A DNA stretch of 51,468 nucleotides from Bacillota bacterium (lineage in GTDB: Bacteria; Bacillota; Bacilli; Bacillales; Cytobacillaceae): assembly GCA_030705955.1 (NCBI GenBank), contig JAUZPL010000026.1:1-51468 (forward strand), given 5' to 3'. Within the stretch, counting starts at the first letter, position 1. Each line of letters begins with the position of its first letter. This document shows, piece after piece, positions 17,240-25,687 of this stretch. The notes below the pieces were generated by a model that saw nothing but the letters and a program-made list of their open reading frames with translations, was not told the origin of the DNA and searched no databases. The translations under genes were made by a program, and so were the position numbers.

Positions 17240-18106
17240 ATGAGCATCAAAATACCAAAGGTTGTATTTCCACCACAGCATCAAAACCATCAACCAGGAG
17301 TCGAAAACGAAATGAATCCTAGGCCAACCTCTGTTGATGAACACTATAAGGGCAGTGGAAAATTAGCAAATAAAACTGCTATTGTTACTGGCGGTGACAG
17401 TGGAATTGGCAAATCAGTTGCCATTTATTTTGCTAAAGAGGGAGCAGATGTCGCAATTGTTTATTTAGAGGAACAGGCTGATGCAGAAGAAACAAAACAG
17501 CTTATTGAGGCTGAAGGGAAAAAATGCCTACTCTTATCAGGTGATATTGGCCAGGAAGATGTTTGCAAGGAATTTGTCAAAAAAACGATCGACCAGTTTG
17601 GAAAAATTGATATTCTTGTCAATAACGCAGCAGAACAGCATCCCCAAAAAAGTATTCTTAATATTACTTCTGAACAGCTTGAAAAAACCTTTAAGACTAA
17701 CATTTTTTCATTTTTTTATATGTCTAAAATGGCATTACCTTATATGAAGGAAGGGGCAGCTATTATTAATACTGCCTCCATCACAGCCTATGATGGAAAC
17801 GAACAATTATTAGATTACTCCTCTACAAAAGGGGCAATTGTGTCATTTACCCGTTCGCTCGCAAAATCACTGGCACCACAAGGTATACGTGTTAATGGAG
17901 TTGCCCCAGGACCCATTTGGACTCCACTTATTCCGTCGACATTCACGGCAGACCAAGTATCAACATTTGGTTCAGATACTCCAATGGGGAGGGCTGGTCA
18001 GCCCTGTGAGCTTGCCCCAGCTTACGTATTTCTTGCCTCTAATGATTCCTCTTATGTAAGTGGGCAAATAATTCATGTCAATGGAGGGAAAATTGTTAAT
18101 GGTTAA
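17240..18106 (+). CDS. SDR family oxidoreductase (YhxC/YdaD type)
   Basis: A 288-residue short-chain dehydrogenase with the NAD(P) motif TGGDSGIG, NNAAEQ, catalytic Ser in NTAS and the YSSTKG active-site motif. The extended N-terminus (FPPQHQNHQPG) is typical of the Bacillus YhxC and general-stress YdaD proteins. The substrate is unknown. I chose ATG 17240, behind TTGGAGGAAA; an ATG at 17186 in frame is too far upstream and lacks a site. Confidence 0.88.
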   Translation: MSIKIPKVVFPPQHQNHQPGVENEMNPRPTSVDEHYKGSGKLANKTAIVTGGDSGIGKSVAIYFAKEGADVAIVYLEEQADAEETKQLIEAEGKKCLLLSGDIGQEDVCKEFVKKTIDQFGKIDILVNNAAEQHPQKSILNITSEQLEKTFKTNIFSFFYMSKMALPYMKEGAAIINTASITAYDGNEQLLDYSSTKGAIVSFTRSLAKSLAPQGIRVNGVAPGPIWTPLIPSTFTADQVSTFGSDTPMGRAGQPCELAPAYVFLASNDSSYVSGQIIHVNGGKIVNG

Positions 18107-18182
18107 GACCTCGAGGAGTATGCGCTGAGCTAGACAGTTCTCTAAGTTTAAATTTTTATCATTTCTTTTCATTTAAAATAAA

Positions 18183-18217
18183 GCACTGCCATTCTTACAT
18201 GAATGACAGTGTTTTTA
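18183..18217 (+). terminator. Terminator after the SDR gene
   Basis: Stem CACTGCCATTC/GAATGACAGTG with one mismatch, followed by TTTTTAT. Confidence 0.8.
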
Positions 18218-18326
18218 TATTGTTTGGACAATTTTAGAAAGTATTTATTGAAAAGTGGAAAGTAAGTCAATTTAATAGATATATAATATTTATTAGAAAA
18301 CTAAATAAGGTAGGGAGTGGAAGATA

Positions 18327-18599
18327 TTGATAATAAAGGTATTTGCCAATCTTCGTGATATATGTGGCGGAGTAACCGTTGAGGTGATTCCTCAAGGCAA
18401 TAGAGTAATGGATATTCTTGAGGTAATGATTAAACGTTTTCCAGATTTAGAAAATGAAATTTTGACTTCAAATAAAACTTTAAAACCTTTTGTTCATGTA
18501 TATATAAACGGGCAAAATATTATTCATGCAGATGGACTTGAGACACATGTACACCTTAACGATCAAATCGCTATTTTTCCTCCTGTGGCAGGTGGTTGA
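18327..18599 (+). CDS. moaD: MoaD/ThiS family sulfur carrier protein
   Basis: A 90-residue ubiquitin-fold protein that ends in FPPVAGG, the C-terminal Gly-Gly that is adenylylated and thiocarboxylated by MoeB. It supplies sulfur for molybdopterin dithiolene formation. The start is a TTG. The codons for the final Gly-Gly (GGTGGT) also provide the Shine-Dalgarno for the next gene, so the pair is translationally coupled. Close to the AOR gene and moeB, it probably serves the pterin of that enzyme. The partner MoaE is not in the window. Confidence 0.9.
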   Translation: MIIKVFANLRDICGGVTVEVIPQGNRVMDILEVMIKRFPDLENEILTSNKTLKPFVHVYINGQNIIHADGLETHVHLNDQIAIFPPVAGG

Positions 18600-18600
18600 A

Positions 18601-18873
18601 TTGATAAGTGACAAGATAGAATTTCGCGGAATTCCCTTAAGTTGCTTAGGAATGTATTTTGAGGAGCTCGGTGGAATAAAAATTACAAAATCTTTTCCAA
18701 TTCTTTATGAAGGGACCGACTGGAGAGCAGAAATTTTATATGAGGATGAACTCATGTTTACATCTATTTTTAAAGTAAATAGAGTATGTATTCGCTTTTC
18801 AGCTGAAACCTCCAATACTCTAGATGAACTTATTAAAAACTATCGATATAAGACAACTAGAATTGGCGGGTAA
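18601..18873 (+). CDS. MoaD-related C-terminal-domain protein (DUF1952-like)
   Basis: A 90-residue protein that starts at TTG 18601, one base after the moaD stop, with AGGTGG upstream. It has FRGIPLSCLGMYFEELGG and GTDWRAEI and ends RIGG. This looks like the second domain of two-domain MoaD-related proteins (DUF1952), here encoded separately. The assignment is from memory of the pattern and is tentative. It could help target cofactor to the AOR apoenzyme. The C-terminal Gly-Gly is intriguing because MoaD ends the same way. Confidence 0.6.
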   Translation: MISDKIEFRGIPLSCLGMYFEELGGIKITKSFPILYEGTDWRAEILYEDELMFTSIFKVNRVCIRFSAETSNTLDELIKNYRYKTTRIGG

Positions 18874-18926
18874 AATAATACCCGCTAACTACTTTTCAGA
18901 ATAACGTATATTGGAATGGAAGATTC

Positions 18927-19268
18927 TTAGCAGGTTTCTTTATTATCTTCTTCAGTTAATTTACTCATTGAAACATAAATAGTTGCAGGTTCGTTTCCAG
19001 TATTCGTAAAACCTAGTTTTTCAGTTCCAAGACAATGGATAATATCACCCTTCTTTACTTCTACATTTTCTCCATTGACTATAAATATGCCATTTCCTTG
19101 AGTAACTAAGAAAAATAATTGTGAGCCGGGATGATAATGTTGTGGCATTTGTTGTCCTGGCATTAGGTTTAAGACAAAAATTGTCGTGCCCGCATTTTTA
19201 TAAACATCTGCCTTTAAAAATCCTCTATCTCTATATTTTATGAAAGAAGTAATTGATTGTTTTTCCAC
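18927..19268 (-). CDS. Cupin domain protein
   Basis: A 113-residue single cupin with the metal-binding motif HYHPGSQLFF in the first conserved box and the second box (KKGDIIHCLG) retaining His. The ligand is unknown. The start is GTG 19268, with GGAGGG 8 nt upstream. It lies convergent to the moaD pair and downstream of the AOR terminator, so it is probably a separate transcript, although its place inside the AOR cluster suggests a related role. Confidence 0.85.
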   Translation of the reverse strand: MEKQSITSFIKYRDRGFLKADVYKNAGTTIFVLNLMPGQQMPQHYHPGSQLFFLVTQGNGIFIVNGENVEVKKGDIIHCLGTEKLGFTNTGNEPATIYVSMSKLTEEDNKETC

Positions 19269-19371
19269 TATGGGTGCCCTCCAATATATCCTAACTCTTC
19301 TTTTATTTTTTATGTTTTTACAGTTTTCTATTATACCTTATTGATAATAAATATCAATTAGATTATAAAAA

Positions 19372-19401
19372 ACGAGTAAAAACCATAAGGCTTTTACTCG
19401 T
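19372..19401 (-). terminator. Terminator after the AOR gene
   Basis: A perfect 10-bp stem ACGAGTAAAA/TTTTACTCGT, followed on the minus strand by a run of T. Confidence 0.85.
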
Positions 19402-19419
19402 GAAAAAATGAAAATATTG

Positions 19420-21255
19420 TTATAAAATGGGCTGGTTTGATGGGGGATTTCTGATACCAAGTTCAAGTAATTTTTCCTCTGGCACTACACCATCTTTCCA
19501 CCCGCGTACCTGATAATATTCTTCAAGCATAATATCCATGCGACTGACAGCCCCTGCACTATTACCTGTTGCCGGCTCTTCAGTAAAGCGTTTTGGAAGA
19601 AAATCATTTTCAGGCTTGTTAAAACCTGCCAAATTATTATAATAACGCTCTAAGTTATAGATTCTTTCGCCTGCTTTCATTACTTCCTCTGCCGTCATGG
19701 GGATTCCTGTCATGGCACTATACTGTTCAGCATAATGCTCTGCACTTTCAGAGAAGGAAGAAAACTTGCAAATATCCAATGAATCTGAGAAAGCTAACAT
19801 ATCCTGGAATACTTTGAGTAATTCACCTTTTCCCTCTGGTTTTAGGCGATCAGTAGGTTCAGGAATTCCAGCAATTTCACTTGCAACGGTGTAACCTCGT
19901 AAATGGCAGGCCCCTCGATTACTCGTGGCATATCCAAGCCCAATCCCCTGGATACCGCGGGGATCATATGCTGGTATTGATTGACCCTTTACAGACATGG
20001 ACAGCTCTGGAACCCCCCAACTGGCTGCTGCTCGAGCTGGACCTTCTGCAAGTATGCCTCCAAAACCTTCACGAAAAACAATCTTCCTTGTTAAATCTAT
20101 CATCGAATCGGCATCACCCCAATTTAACTTCTGATCAATAATTCCTTTTTCGTAGGCCTCCATTGTAACGGAGAAGGCATGACCAAGCTCTATAGTATCA
20201 AGCCCATATTCATTACACCTGTCTATTAAGTAGGAAATTGCCTCAGCATCACTTACAAGGCAATTTGCTCCCAACGACCACGCTGATTCAAATTCAAAAC
20301 TTTCAACCCTTGTTTTATATTTACCATCTTTAACCTCTACCTCAATTTTACATGCAACCGGACAAGCATGGCAGGCATTGTTAGAGATTCGTAAGTGTTG
20401 ATTGACATACTCCCCGCTATGCTTTTCTGCCTCATCCCAATGAGTAAATTGAGAGTTCTTTGTCGGTAGGGCCCCCACTTCATTTATCAGGTTGGTTAAT
20501 ACATTTGTTCCGTAAACAGATAAACCACCTTTATTCGGAGCTGTTAATCCACCTGCAAGAATGGCCTTTACTGCCTTTGTATTAGCATTCTTATAGTCAT
20601 CTTTTAACTTTGGCTCTGGCATATTTCCTTTTTGTGCGGCTTTTATAACAATTGCCTTTAGTTTTTTATATCCAGCAACCGCGCCTGTACCTCCGCGTCC
20701 AGCAGCACGATCATGTTCATTCATAAAACCGGCAAAACGCACTCTATTTTCTCCTGCCTGCCCAATAGTCAATACACTTAAATCTTCTTCCCCATACTTA
20801 TCCTTCATCAACTTAATTGTTTCTCTTGTACTTTTCCCCCAAACATCAGCAGCGTCTTGTAATTCTGCTTTTCCTTCATGAATGTATAGGTATACAGGTT
20901 TATCACTTTTTCCTTTAAATATGATATTGTCAATGCCTGCCCATTTTAAACGAGCCGCTGTCCATCCACCAATATGTGAATCTGTTACAGTCCCTGTTAG
21001 AGGAGATTTTGTCACAACACAAAGCCGCCCACTCATTGAAGAGCGCGAGCCCGTTACAGGGCCAGTCATGATACACAACATATTTTCTTCAGAAAATGGC
21101 TCTACTTTGGGGCCATTGTCTAAAACGTATTTCACTCCTAAGCCTCGTCCACCAATAAACTTTTTTGCTTCTTCTTCGTTGATGGTTTTGTAATCCACCA
21201 GTCCATTTGTTAAATCAACGACAACCTCTTTGTTATTAAACCCACCAAGAATCAT
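19420..21255 (-). CDS. aor: Aldehyde:ferredoxin oxidoreductase family tungsten/molybdenum enzyme
   Basis: A 611-residue protein of the usual AOR length. The [4Fe-4S] ligands are Cys295, Cys298, Cys302 (CHACPVAC) and Cys496 (DSLDICKF), spaced as in the Pyrococcus enzyme. The AGRGGTGAVAG loop and the DPRGIQGIGLGYATSNRGACHLRG segment form the pterin site. Family members oxidise aldehydes to acids, or reduce acids, using ferredoxin and a bis-pterin tungsten or molybdenum centre; this substrate is unknown. The ATG follows GGGGAGG. It is divergent from moeB and flanked by the moaD pair. No ferredoxin-like subunit is encoded beside it. Confidence 0.93.
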   Translation of the reverse strand: MILGGFNNKEVVVDLTNGLVDYKTINEEEAKKFIGGRGLGVKYVLDNGPKVEPFSEENMLCIMTGPVTGSRSSMSGRLCVVTKSPLTGTVTDSHIGGWTAARLKWAGIDNIIFKGKSDKPVYLYIHEGKAELQDAADVWGKSTRETIKLMKDKYGEEDLSVLTIGQAGENRVRFAGFMNEHDRAAGRGGTGAVAGYKKLKAIVIKAAQKGNMPEPKLKDDYKNANTKAVKAILAGGLTAPNKGGLSVYGTNVLTNLINEVGALPTKNSQFTHWDEAEKHSGEYVNQHLRISNNACHACPVACKIEVEVKDGKYKTRVESFEFESAWSLGANCLVSDAEAISYLIDRCNEYGLDTIELGHAFSVTMEAYEKGIIDQKLNWGDADSMIDLTRKIVFREGFGGILAEGPARAAASWGVPELSMSVKGQSIPAYDPRGIQGIGLGYATSNRGACHLRGYTVASEIAGIPEPTDRLKPEGKGELLKVFQDMLAFSDSLDICKFSSFSESAEHYAEQYSAMTGIPMTAEEVMKAGERIYNLERYYNNLAGFNKPENDFLPKRFTEEPATGNSAGAVSRMDIMLEEYYQVRGWKDGVVPEEKLLELGIRNPPSNQPIL

Positions 21256-21440
21256 TTTTTTGCCTCCCCAATTTCAAAGAATAAAAAACCCCTCACTTCT
21301 ATTAAATTAGATCATTATCCAATAAATTCCTCTAAATTTTTATAAGTGTCAAAATATTTTAAACATTTTTTCTATTCTATTTTATAATAAGGCTATGTTA
21401 AAGATTACTGCTTTTTTCAAAATAGAGGTGAGGGGATTCT

Positions 21441-22469
21441 ATGATTCAGTTAGATCGCTATTCTAGACAAATTCTGTTTCAACCGATAGGCGAAGAAGGA
21501 CAAAAGAGGCTTTTAAACGGGCGAGTGGCTATTGTTGGGATAGGAGCATTAGGGACAGTTATTGCTAATCACCTTGTTAGATCCGGAGTTGGCAACATAA
21601 GACTTATTGATAGAGATGTAGTGGAGTATTCAAATTTACAACGCCAAACTCTTTTTAATGAAGAAGATGCTAGATTACACCTTCCTAAGGCCATAGCTGC
21701 TAGCAGGATATTAACAAGTATTAACTCGTCAATTGAAATAGATTCTGTTATTACAGACTTGAATCTAGATAACGCCGAAGAGTTACTGGGCGGATTTGAT
21801 TGTATAGTCGATGGTACAGATAATTTTATGACGCGCTATTTAATTAATGATGTTGCCGTAAAGCACAATATTCCATGGATTTATGGGGGAGCAGTTAGCT
21901 CAAGAGGGATGTACGCTGTTATCAAGCCTAATCAAACCCCATGCTTCCGCTGTTTATTCCCTCATGCTCCAACTAATACTGGTGAAACATGTGATATGAT
22001 TGGCGTACTCTCCCCTATTACAGATATCATTGGTTCCTTTCAAGCAATTGAAACTATTAAACTATTAGCTGGAGCAAAAACAAATTCAAATCTTGAACAA
22101 CTGGACATATGGAATAATTCTTCATTACAAATGGATATTTCAAAAGGCAGAAACCCGAAATGTCCTACATGCGGAGAAAGGAACTTTGAGTTTTTAGACC
22201 GCTCTTCCCATTTTCAGGTATCCTATGTCAGCCTTTGCGGCAGAGATACTGTACAAATTAATCCTCGCCAAAAGATGACCATTGATTTCATGAATCTTCC
22301 AGCCAGGCTTATGAAAAACGGTAAGGTATCCTATAATGAATTTTTAATCCGTTTCTCTCCAGATAATGAAAATACCATGGTTATTTTTAAAGATGGACGT
22401 GTTCTCGTCCATGGAACAAATGATATTTCCAAAGCAAAGATCCTTTATTCAAAATATATGGGAAGCTAG
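21441..22469 (+). CDS. moeB: Molybdopterin-synthase adenylyltransferase MoeB/ThiF family
   Basis: A 342-residue E1-like protein with the nucleotide motif VGIGALGT, the Asp/Arg-rich segment SNLQRQTLF, DGTDNFMTR and zinc cysteines CFRC and CPTC. It activates the MoaD C-terminus as an acyl adenylate. The extra C-terminal domain of about 90 residues is usual for Bacillus MoeB. TATAAT at 21383-21388 may be its -10. GAGGGG lies before the ATG. It is divergent from aor. Confidence 0.93.
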   Translation: MIQLDRYSRQILFQPIGEEGQKRLLNGRVAIVGIGALGTVIANHLVRSGVGNIRLIDRDVVEYSNLQRQTLFNEEDARLHLPKAIAASRILTSINSSIEIDSVITDLNLDNAEELLGGFDCIVDGTDNFMTRYLINDVAVKHNIPWIYGGAVSSRGMYAVIKPNQTPCFRCLFPHAPTNTGETCDMIGVLSPITDIIGSFQAIETIKLLAGAKTNSNLEQLDIWNNSSLQMDISKGRNPKCPTCGERNFEFLDRSSHFQVSYVSLCGRDTVQINPRQKMTIDFMNLPARLMKNGKVSYNEFLIRFSPDNENTMVIFKDGRVLVHGTNDISKAKILYSKYMGS

Positions 22470-22483
22470 ATACTAGCTTCCCA
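22459..22483. terminator. Hairpin between moeB and asnO
   Basis: The stem GGGAAGCTAG/CTAGCTTCCC, flanked by weak A/T tracts, overlaps the moeB stop and separates the convergent asnO. Confidence 0.7.
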
Positions 22484-22492
22484 TTCTTTAAA

Positions 22493-24343
22493 TTAATTCT
22501 CTATGATATTAATATTATAGTCCTTAAACCAATAATGGATTTGGGCAAGGTATGCCAGTAATTGCGGACCTTTCATTAATTGTCCAAACCACGGTTCCTT
22601 AAATGACATTCCACCTGACTCAACAATGCTTTGCAAGTATTCCTTATTAAAAAATTCATAAAGTGCAGATGATTTATCTTTTAAAGCATCCGCTAGCATG
22701 ATTTGCACTGCAGCGGTATACTCAGGATTATGAGTTTTTGGATATGGGCTTTTCTTTCGATACAAGACATCGTTCGGTAAAATACCTTCAAAAGCTTTTC
22801 GTAAGATCCCTTTTTCTTTATTTCCTTCCATCTTAATTTCCCATGGAATATTCCAAACATATTCAACAAGCCTATGGTCTGCAAAAGGTACACGAACTTC
22901 AAGACTTGCTCCCATACTCATTCTGTCTTTACGATCTAGAAGTGTAGTCATAAACCAAATCATGTTTAAATAAAATAATTGTCTTCTCTTAGCCTCTTCT
23001 AGGCTTTCACCCTCCAAAATAGGTGTTTCGGCAATCGTTTGATTATATTTTTCCATTACATAATCGTTTATGTTCAATTTCTTTCTCCAATGTCCAGTCA
23101 ATAAATTTTGCCGCTCCGATACCGAGCGCATCCATGGAAAACCATCCCTTTCTAGGTCAGCTTTTCTATGAAACCATGGGTATCCTCCAAAAATCTCGTC
23201 GGCGCATTCCCCTGAAAGACTTACGACAAAATCCTTTTTAATTTCTTTACAAAACCAAAGTAACGAGGAATCTACATCAGCCATTCCTGGGCAATCTCTT
23301 ACATGAACAGCCTCTATTAGATCGTGCACCAATTGTTGTTGGGATATTGTTTTATTGTGATGCTCGGTTTGAAATTTTTCTGATATTAAATAAATATAGG
23401 TTTCATCCGAGTTCGGTTGAAATTCATCTGCCATGAAAAAGCGATCATTACCTTCATAATCAATAGAGTAAGTATGAAGCTGACCTTTTCCCTGCTCCTT
23501 AAACCCTTGTGCAGCAATGGCAGTAATAATACTTGAATCAAGGCCGCCGGATAAAAAAGTACATAACGGTACATCCGAGACAAGTTGTCTTGTCACTGCA
23601 TCTTTTACTAAATATCGTACCATTTCTGCAGTTTCATTAACATTTTCCTTATGTTCAGCACTTTTCACATTCCAATAGCGCCAAATTTTTATGCCACCTT
23701 TTGAGAATGTAAGTGCATGACCTGGTCTAAGTTCCTTCACACCTTTAAAAATTCCAGAACCCGGTGATCTTGATGGGCCTAGCCCAAACACCTCTGAAAG
23801 CCCCTCTTGATCAAGAATTGTTTTCATTTCTGGATGTGCTAAAATAGCTTTAATTTCGGAACCAAACAGGATTCCCCCTGTATGCTCTGCAAAAAATAGT
23901 GGTTTTACTCCTAAACGGTCGCGTCCAATAAAAAGCTGTTCCTTCCCTTCATCCCAAACTGCAAAGGCATATATCCCATTCAAATAATTTACACATTCCT
24001 CAGCCCATTCCATATAGGCTGTTAACAGTACTTCTGTATCAGAATGACCTTTAAAAGAATATCCTTTAGTAAGGAGGATTTTACGTATATCTTCTGTGTT
24101 ATATAACTCTCCGTTGTAGCAAATAGTGTACTTTTTATCCTTTGCTTCTTTTGACATAGGCTGTCTTCCCCCAACTGGGTCGACAACAATCAATCTTTTA
24201 TGTCCAAAACCAACGTGAGAGTCAGTCCAGATATTAGTTTCATCTGGTCCTCTTTTACCCAATGTATTTGCCATCTTTTCGATAGTATCTTTTTCAAATC
24301 TTAAATCTCTTTTGTAATCAATCCAGCCAGATATTCCGCACAT
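22493..24343 (-). CDS. asnO: Asparagine synthase (glutamine-hydrolysing), AsnO type
   Basis: A 616-residue class II amidotransferase. The catalytic Cys directly follows Met in MCGISGW, so the start must be ATG 24343, which GGAGG precedes. The glutaminase domain spans about residues 2-200. The synthetase domain has the PP-loop SGGLDSS, and SMGASLEVRVPFAD follows later. It converts Asp to Asn with ATP and Gln. In B. subtilis the orthologue asnO (yisO) neighbours yisN and is linked to sporulation. No T-box leader was found upstream. Confidence 0.93.
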   Translation of the reverse strand: MCGISGWIDYKRDLRFEKDTIEKMANTLGKRGPDETNIWTDSHVGFGHKRLIVVDPVGGRQPMSKEAKDKKYTICYNGELYNTEDIRKILLTKGYSFKGHSDTEVLLTAYMEWAEECVNYLNGIYAFAVWDEGKEQLFIGRDRLGVKPLFFAEHTGGILFGSEIKAILAHPEMKTILDQEGLSEVFGLGPSRSPGSGIFKGVKELRPGHALTFSKGGIKIWRYWNVKSAEHKENVNETAEMVRYLVKDAVTRQLVSDVPLCTFLSGGLDSSIITAIAAQGFKEQGKGQLHTYSIDYEGNDRFFMADEFQPNSDETYIYLISEKFQTEHHNKTISQQQLVHDLIEAVHVRDCPGMADVDSSLLWFCKEIKKDFVVSLSGECADEIFGGYPWFHRKADLERDGFPWMRSVSERQNLLTGHWRKKLNINDYVMEKYNQTIAETPILEGESLEEAKRRQLFYLNMIWFMTTLLDRKDRMSMGASLEVRVPFADHRLVEYVWNIPWEIKMEGNKEKGILRKAFEGILPNDVLYRKKSPYPKTHNPEYTAAVQIMLADALKDKSSALYEFFNKEYLQSIVESGGMSFKEPWFGQLMKGPQLLAYLAQIHYWFKDYNINIIEN

Positions 24344-24513
24344 TTCTTCCATCCTCCCTCCAATAATTGGAGTTATTATTTATAATTGTTTTTGCCTAAT
24401 ATTGTATTCAGTCCAATTCAATTGGTTAATTGTCCAAAAATTCATCAAAGGTTATAAAATGATGAGAAGATGTCTAAAAAGGAAAAGAAGGCAATAATCG
24501 CGGAGGTTAAGTG

Positions 24514-25077
24514 ATGAATCGACAGCAGCGTTTAAAACTGTATGAGACCCAATTAAGGGCCTACACTGAAGGAACTGTAGAACAAATCAATGATCAATGG
24601 ATTTTTTTTGATGAGGAAATAGAAGAAGCCGCGATGCTGGACGAATATTTACAGCAGGAAATTGAGATTTTTAGATTGAATCGCTGGAGAAAAGGGATAC
24701 TTATAGATTCAGGAAAAGTTCATATAGGAAAGGAAACCATTTACCTTCGAGATCATGATTTAATCAGGATTCGAAAGAACCTTATCTATTCATTGGAAAG
24801 GCTGTTAGATGGTATGAATGATGATGCATTTTTCCAATTTATCACAACCCTTAACTCATTAAACTTCTCTTTATATGATTGTTTATATTGCTATAATCAT
24901 TTATCCTTTCTAACTGATAACAATAAAAAAGATGGGGTAAACTTTATGGTATTTGACAATCAAGAGGAAATCTGCAATGTTCAGCATCACTTCTGTTATT
25001 TTGAAAAAGTAAATGATCGGTTTGAATTCACTTTAAATACCGGAAAAAGGCTTATCATCGAAAAACTTATATCCTAA
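24514..25077 (+). CDS. yisN: DUF2777 family protein (YisN-like)
   Basis: A 187-residue, acidic, mostly helical cytosolic protein beginning MNRQQRLKLYETQLRAYTEGTVE. Sequence type and position beside asnO match B. subtilis YisN. The function is unknown. The start ATG 24514 has GGAGG 7 nt upstream; the preceding GTG is too close to it. Confidence 0.75.
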   Translation: MNRQQRLKLYETQLRAYTEGTVEQINDQWIFFDEEIEEAAMLDEYLQQEIEIFRLNRWRKGILIDSGKVHIGKETIYLRDHDLIRIRKNLIYSLERLLDGMNDDAFFQFITTLNSLNFSLYDCLYCYNHLSFLTDNNKKDGVNFMVFDNQEEICNVQHHFCYFEKVNDRFEFTLNTGKRLIIEKLIS

Positions 25078-25086
25078 AGAAAACTT

Positions 25087-25119
25087 GGCTAGCGCCAAGC
25101 CTTAGCGCAGGCGCTAGCC
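25087..25119 (+). repeat. GC-rich inverted repeat after yisN
   Basis: Perfect 9-bp arms GGCTAGCGC and GCGCTAGCC enclose 15 bases. No T run follows, so it is either a weak terminator for yisN or another structured element. Confidence 0.6.
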
Positions 25120-25177
25120 TAGTTGCCCTTATATGTTCAGAATTTATGGATATAAATTCTGATTAGCTAAAACGAAA

Positions 25178-25202
25178 AAGCTGCCGATATAATCGGCAGC
25201 TT
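25178..25202. terminator. Bidirectional terminator between yisN and yisL
   Basis: A perfect 11-bp stem AAGCTGCCGAT/ATCGGCAGCTT with a three-base loop, A run before it and T-rich sequence after. Confidence 0.8.
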
Positions 25203-25206
25203 CTTC

Positions 25207-25560
25207 TTATGCAAATGGGTGAAATCCTAATGGCAACCGCAATCCTAAATATAAGACCAATAGAAACGCAAATACAAACTGATACCATAAAACCTTTGTT
25301 CGTTTGTTTTTAGCTGTTCGGATTAAAATTAATTCAAGTAATGTAATAATCCATAGCCCCACAATTATTTTTAAAATATATAACGGGGTTAAAATAAATA
25401 AAAGCATGGAGCCTGTTGCAATGATAAGAAGATAAAAAACTCTTAAAACCATATGTACAATTTTAAAACCTTTTATTTTTCCATTTTTATGCAGATTAAT
25501 TGCAACAAAAAATAAAATAAGCGAAATCAGCCATGCTGTAATATGGGCATGTGTTGTCAT
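25207..25560 (-). CDS. yisL: UPF0344/DUF1516 membrane protein (YisL)
   Basis: A 117-residue protein with four predicted transmembrane helices and the conserved start HAHITAW and end LRLPLGFHPF. Length and motifs match YisL. The function is unknown. ATG 25560 is preceded by AGGAGG at 7 nt; the ATG at 25566 is too close. Confidence 0.9.
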   Translation of the reverse strand: MTTHAHITAWLISLILFFVAINLHKNGKIKGFKIVHMVLRVFYLLIIATGSMLLFILTPLYILKIIVGLWIITLLELILIRTAKNKRTKVLWYQFVFAFLLVLYLGLRLPLGFHPFA

Positions 25561-25631
25561 TCCCATTCCTCCTGTTTAGGTAGACCTATGATTTTTATCA
25601 TCATAACACAGCATGGTCAAAAAAACGAAAA

Positions 25632-25682
25632 ATAAGACCATCATGTTAGAAACCTTTTTACTGGTTAATACGATGGTCTTAT
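25632..25682 (-). terminator. Terminator after yisK
   Basis: The 11-bp arms ATAAGACCATC and GATGGTCTTAT pair around a loop that contains a second small stem (AACC/GGTT). On the minus strand the stem is followed by TTTTT. Confidence 0.75.
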
Positions 25683-25687
25683 AATCA

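Noticed and set aside
24344-24513. T-box leader for asnO
   Set aside because: No specifier stem or T-box consensus was visible in the short asnO-yisN gap.
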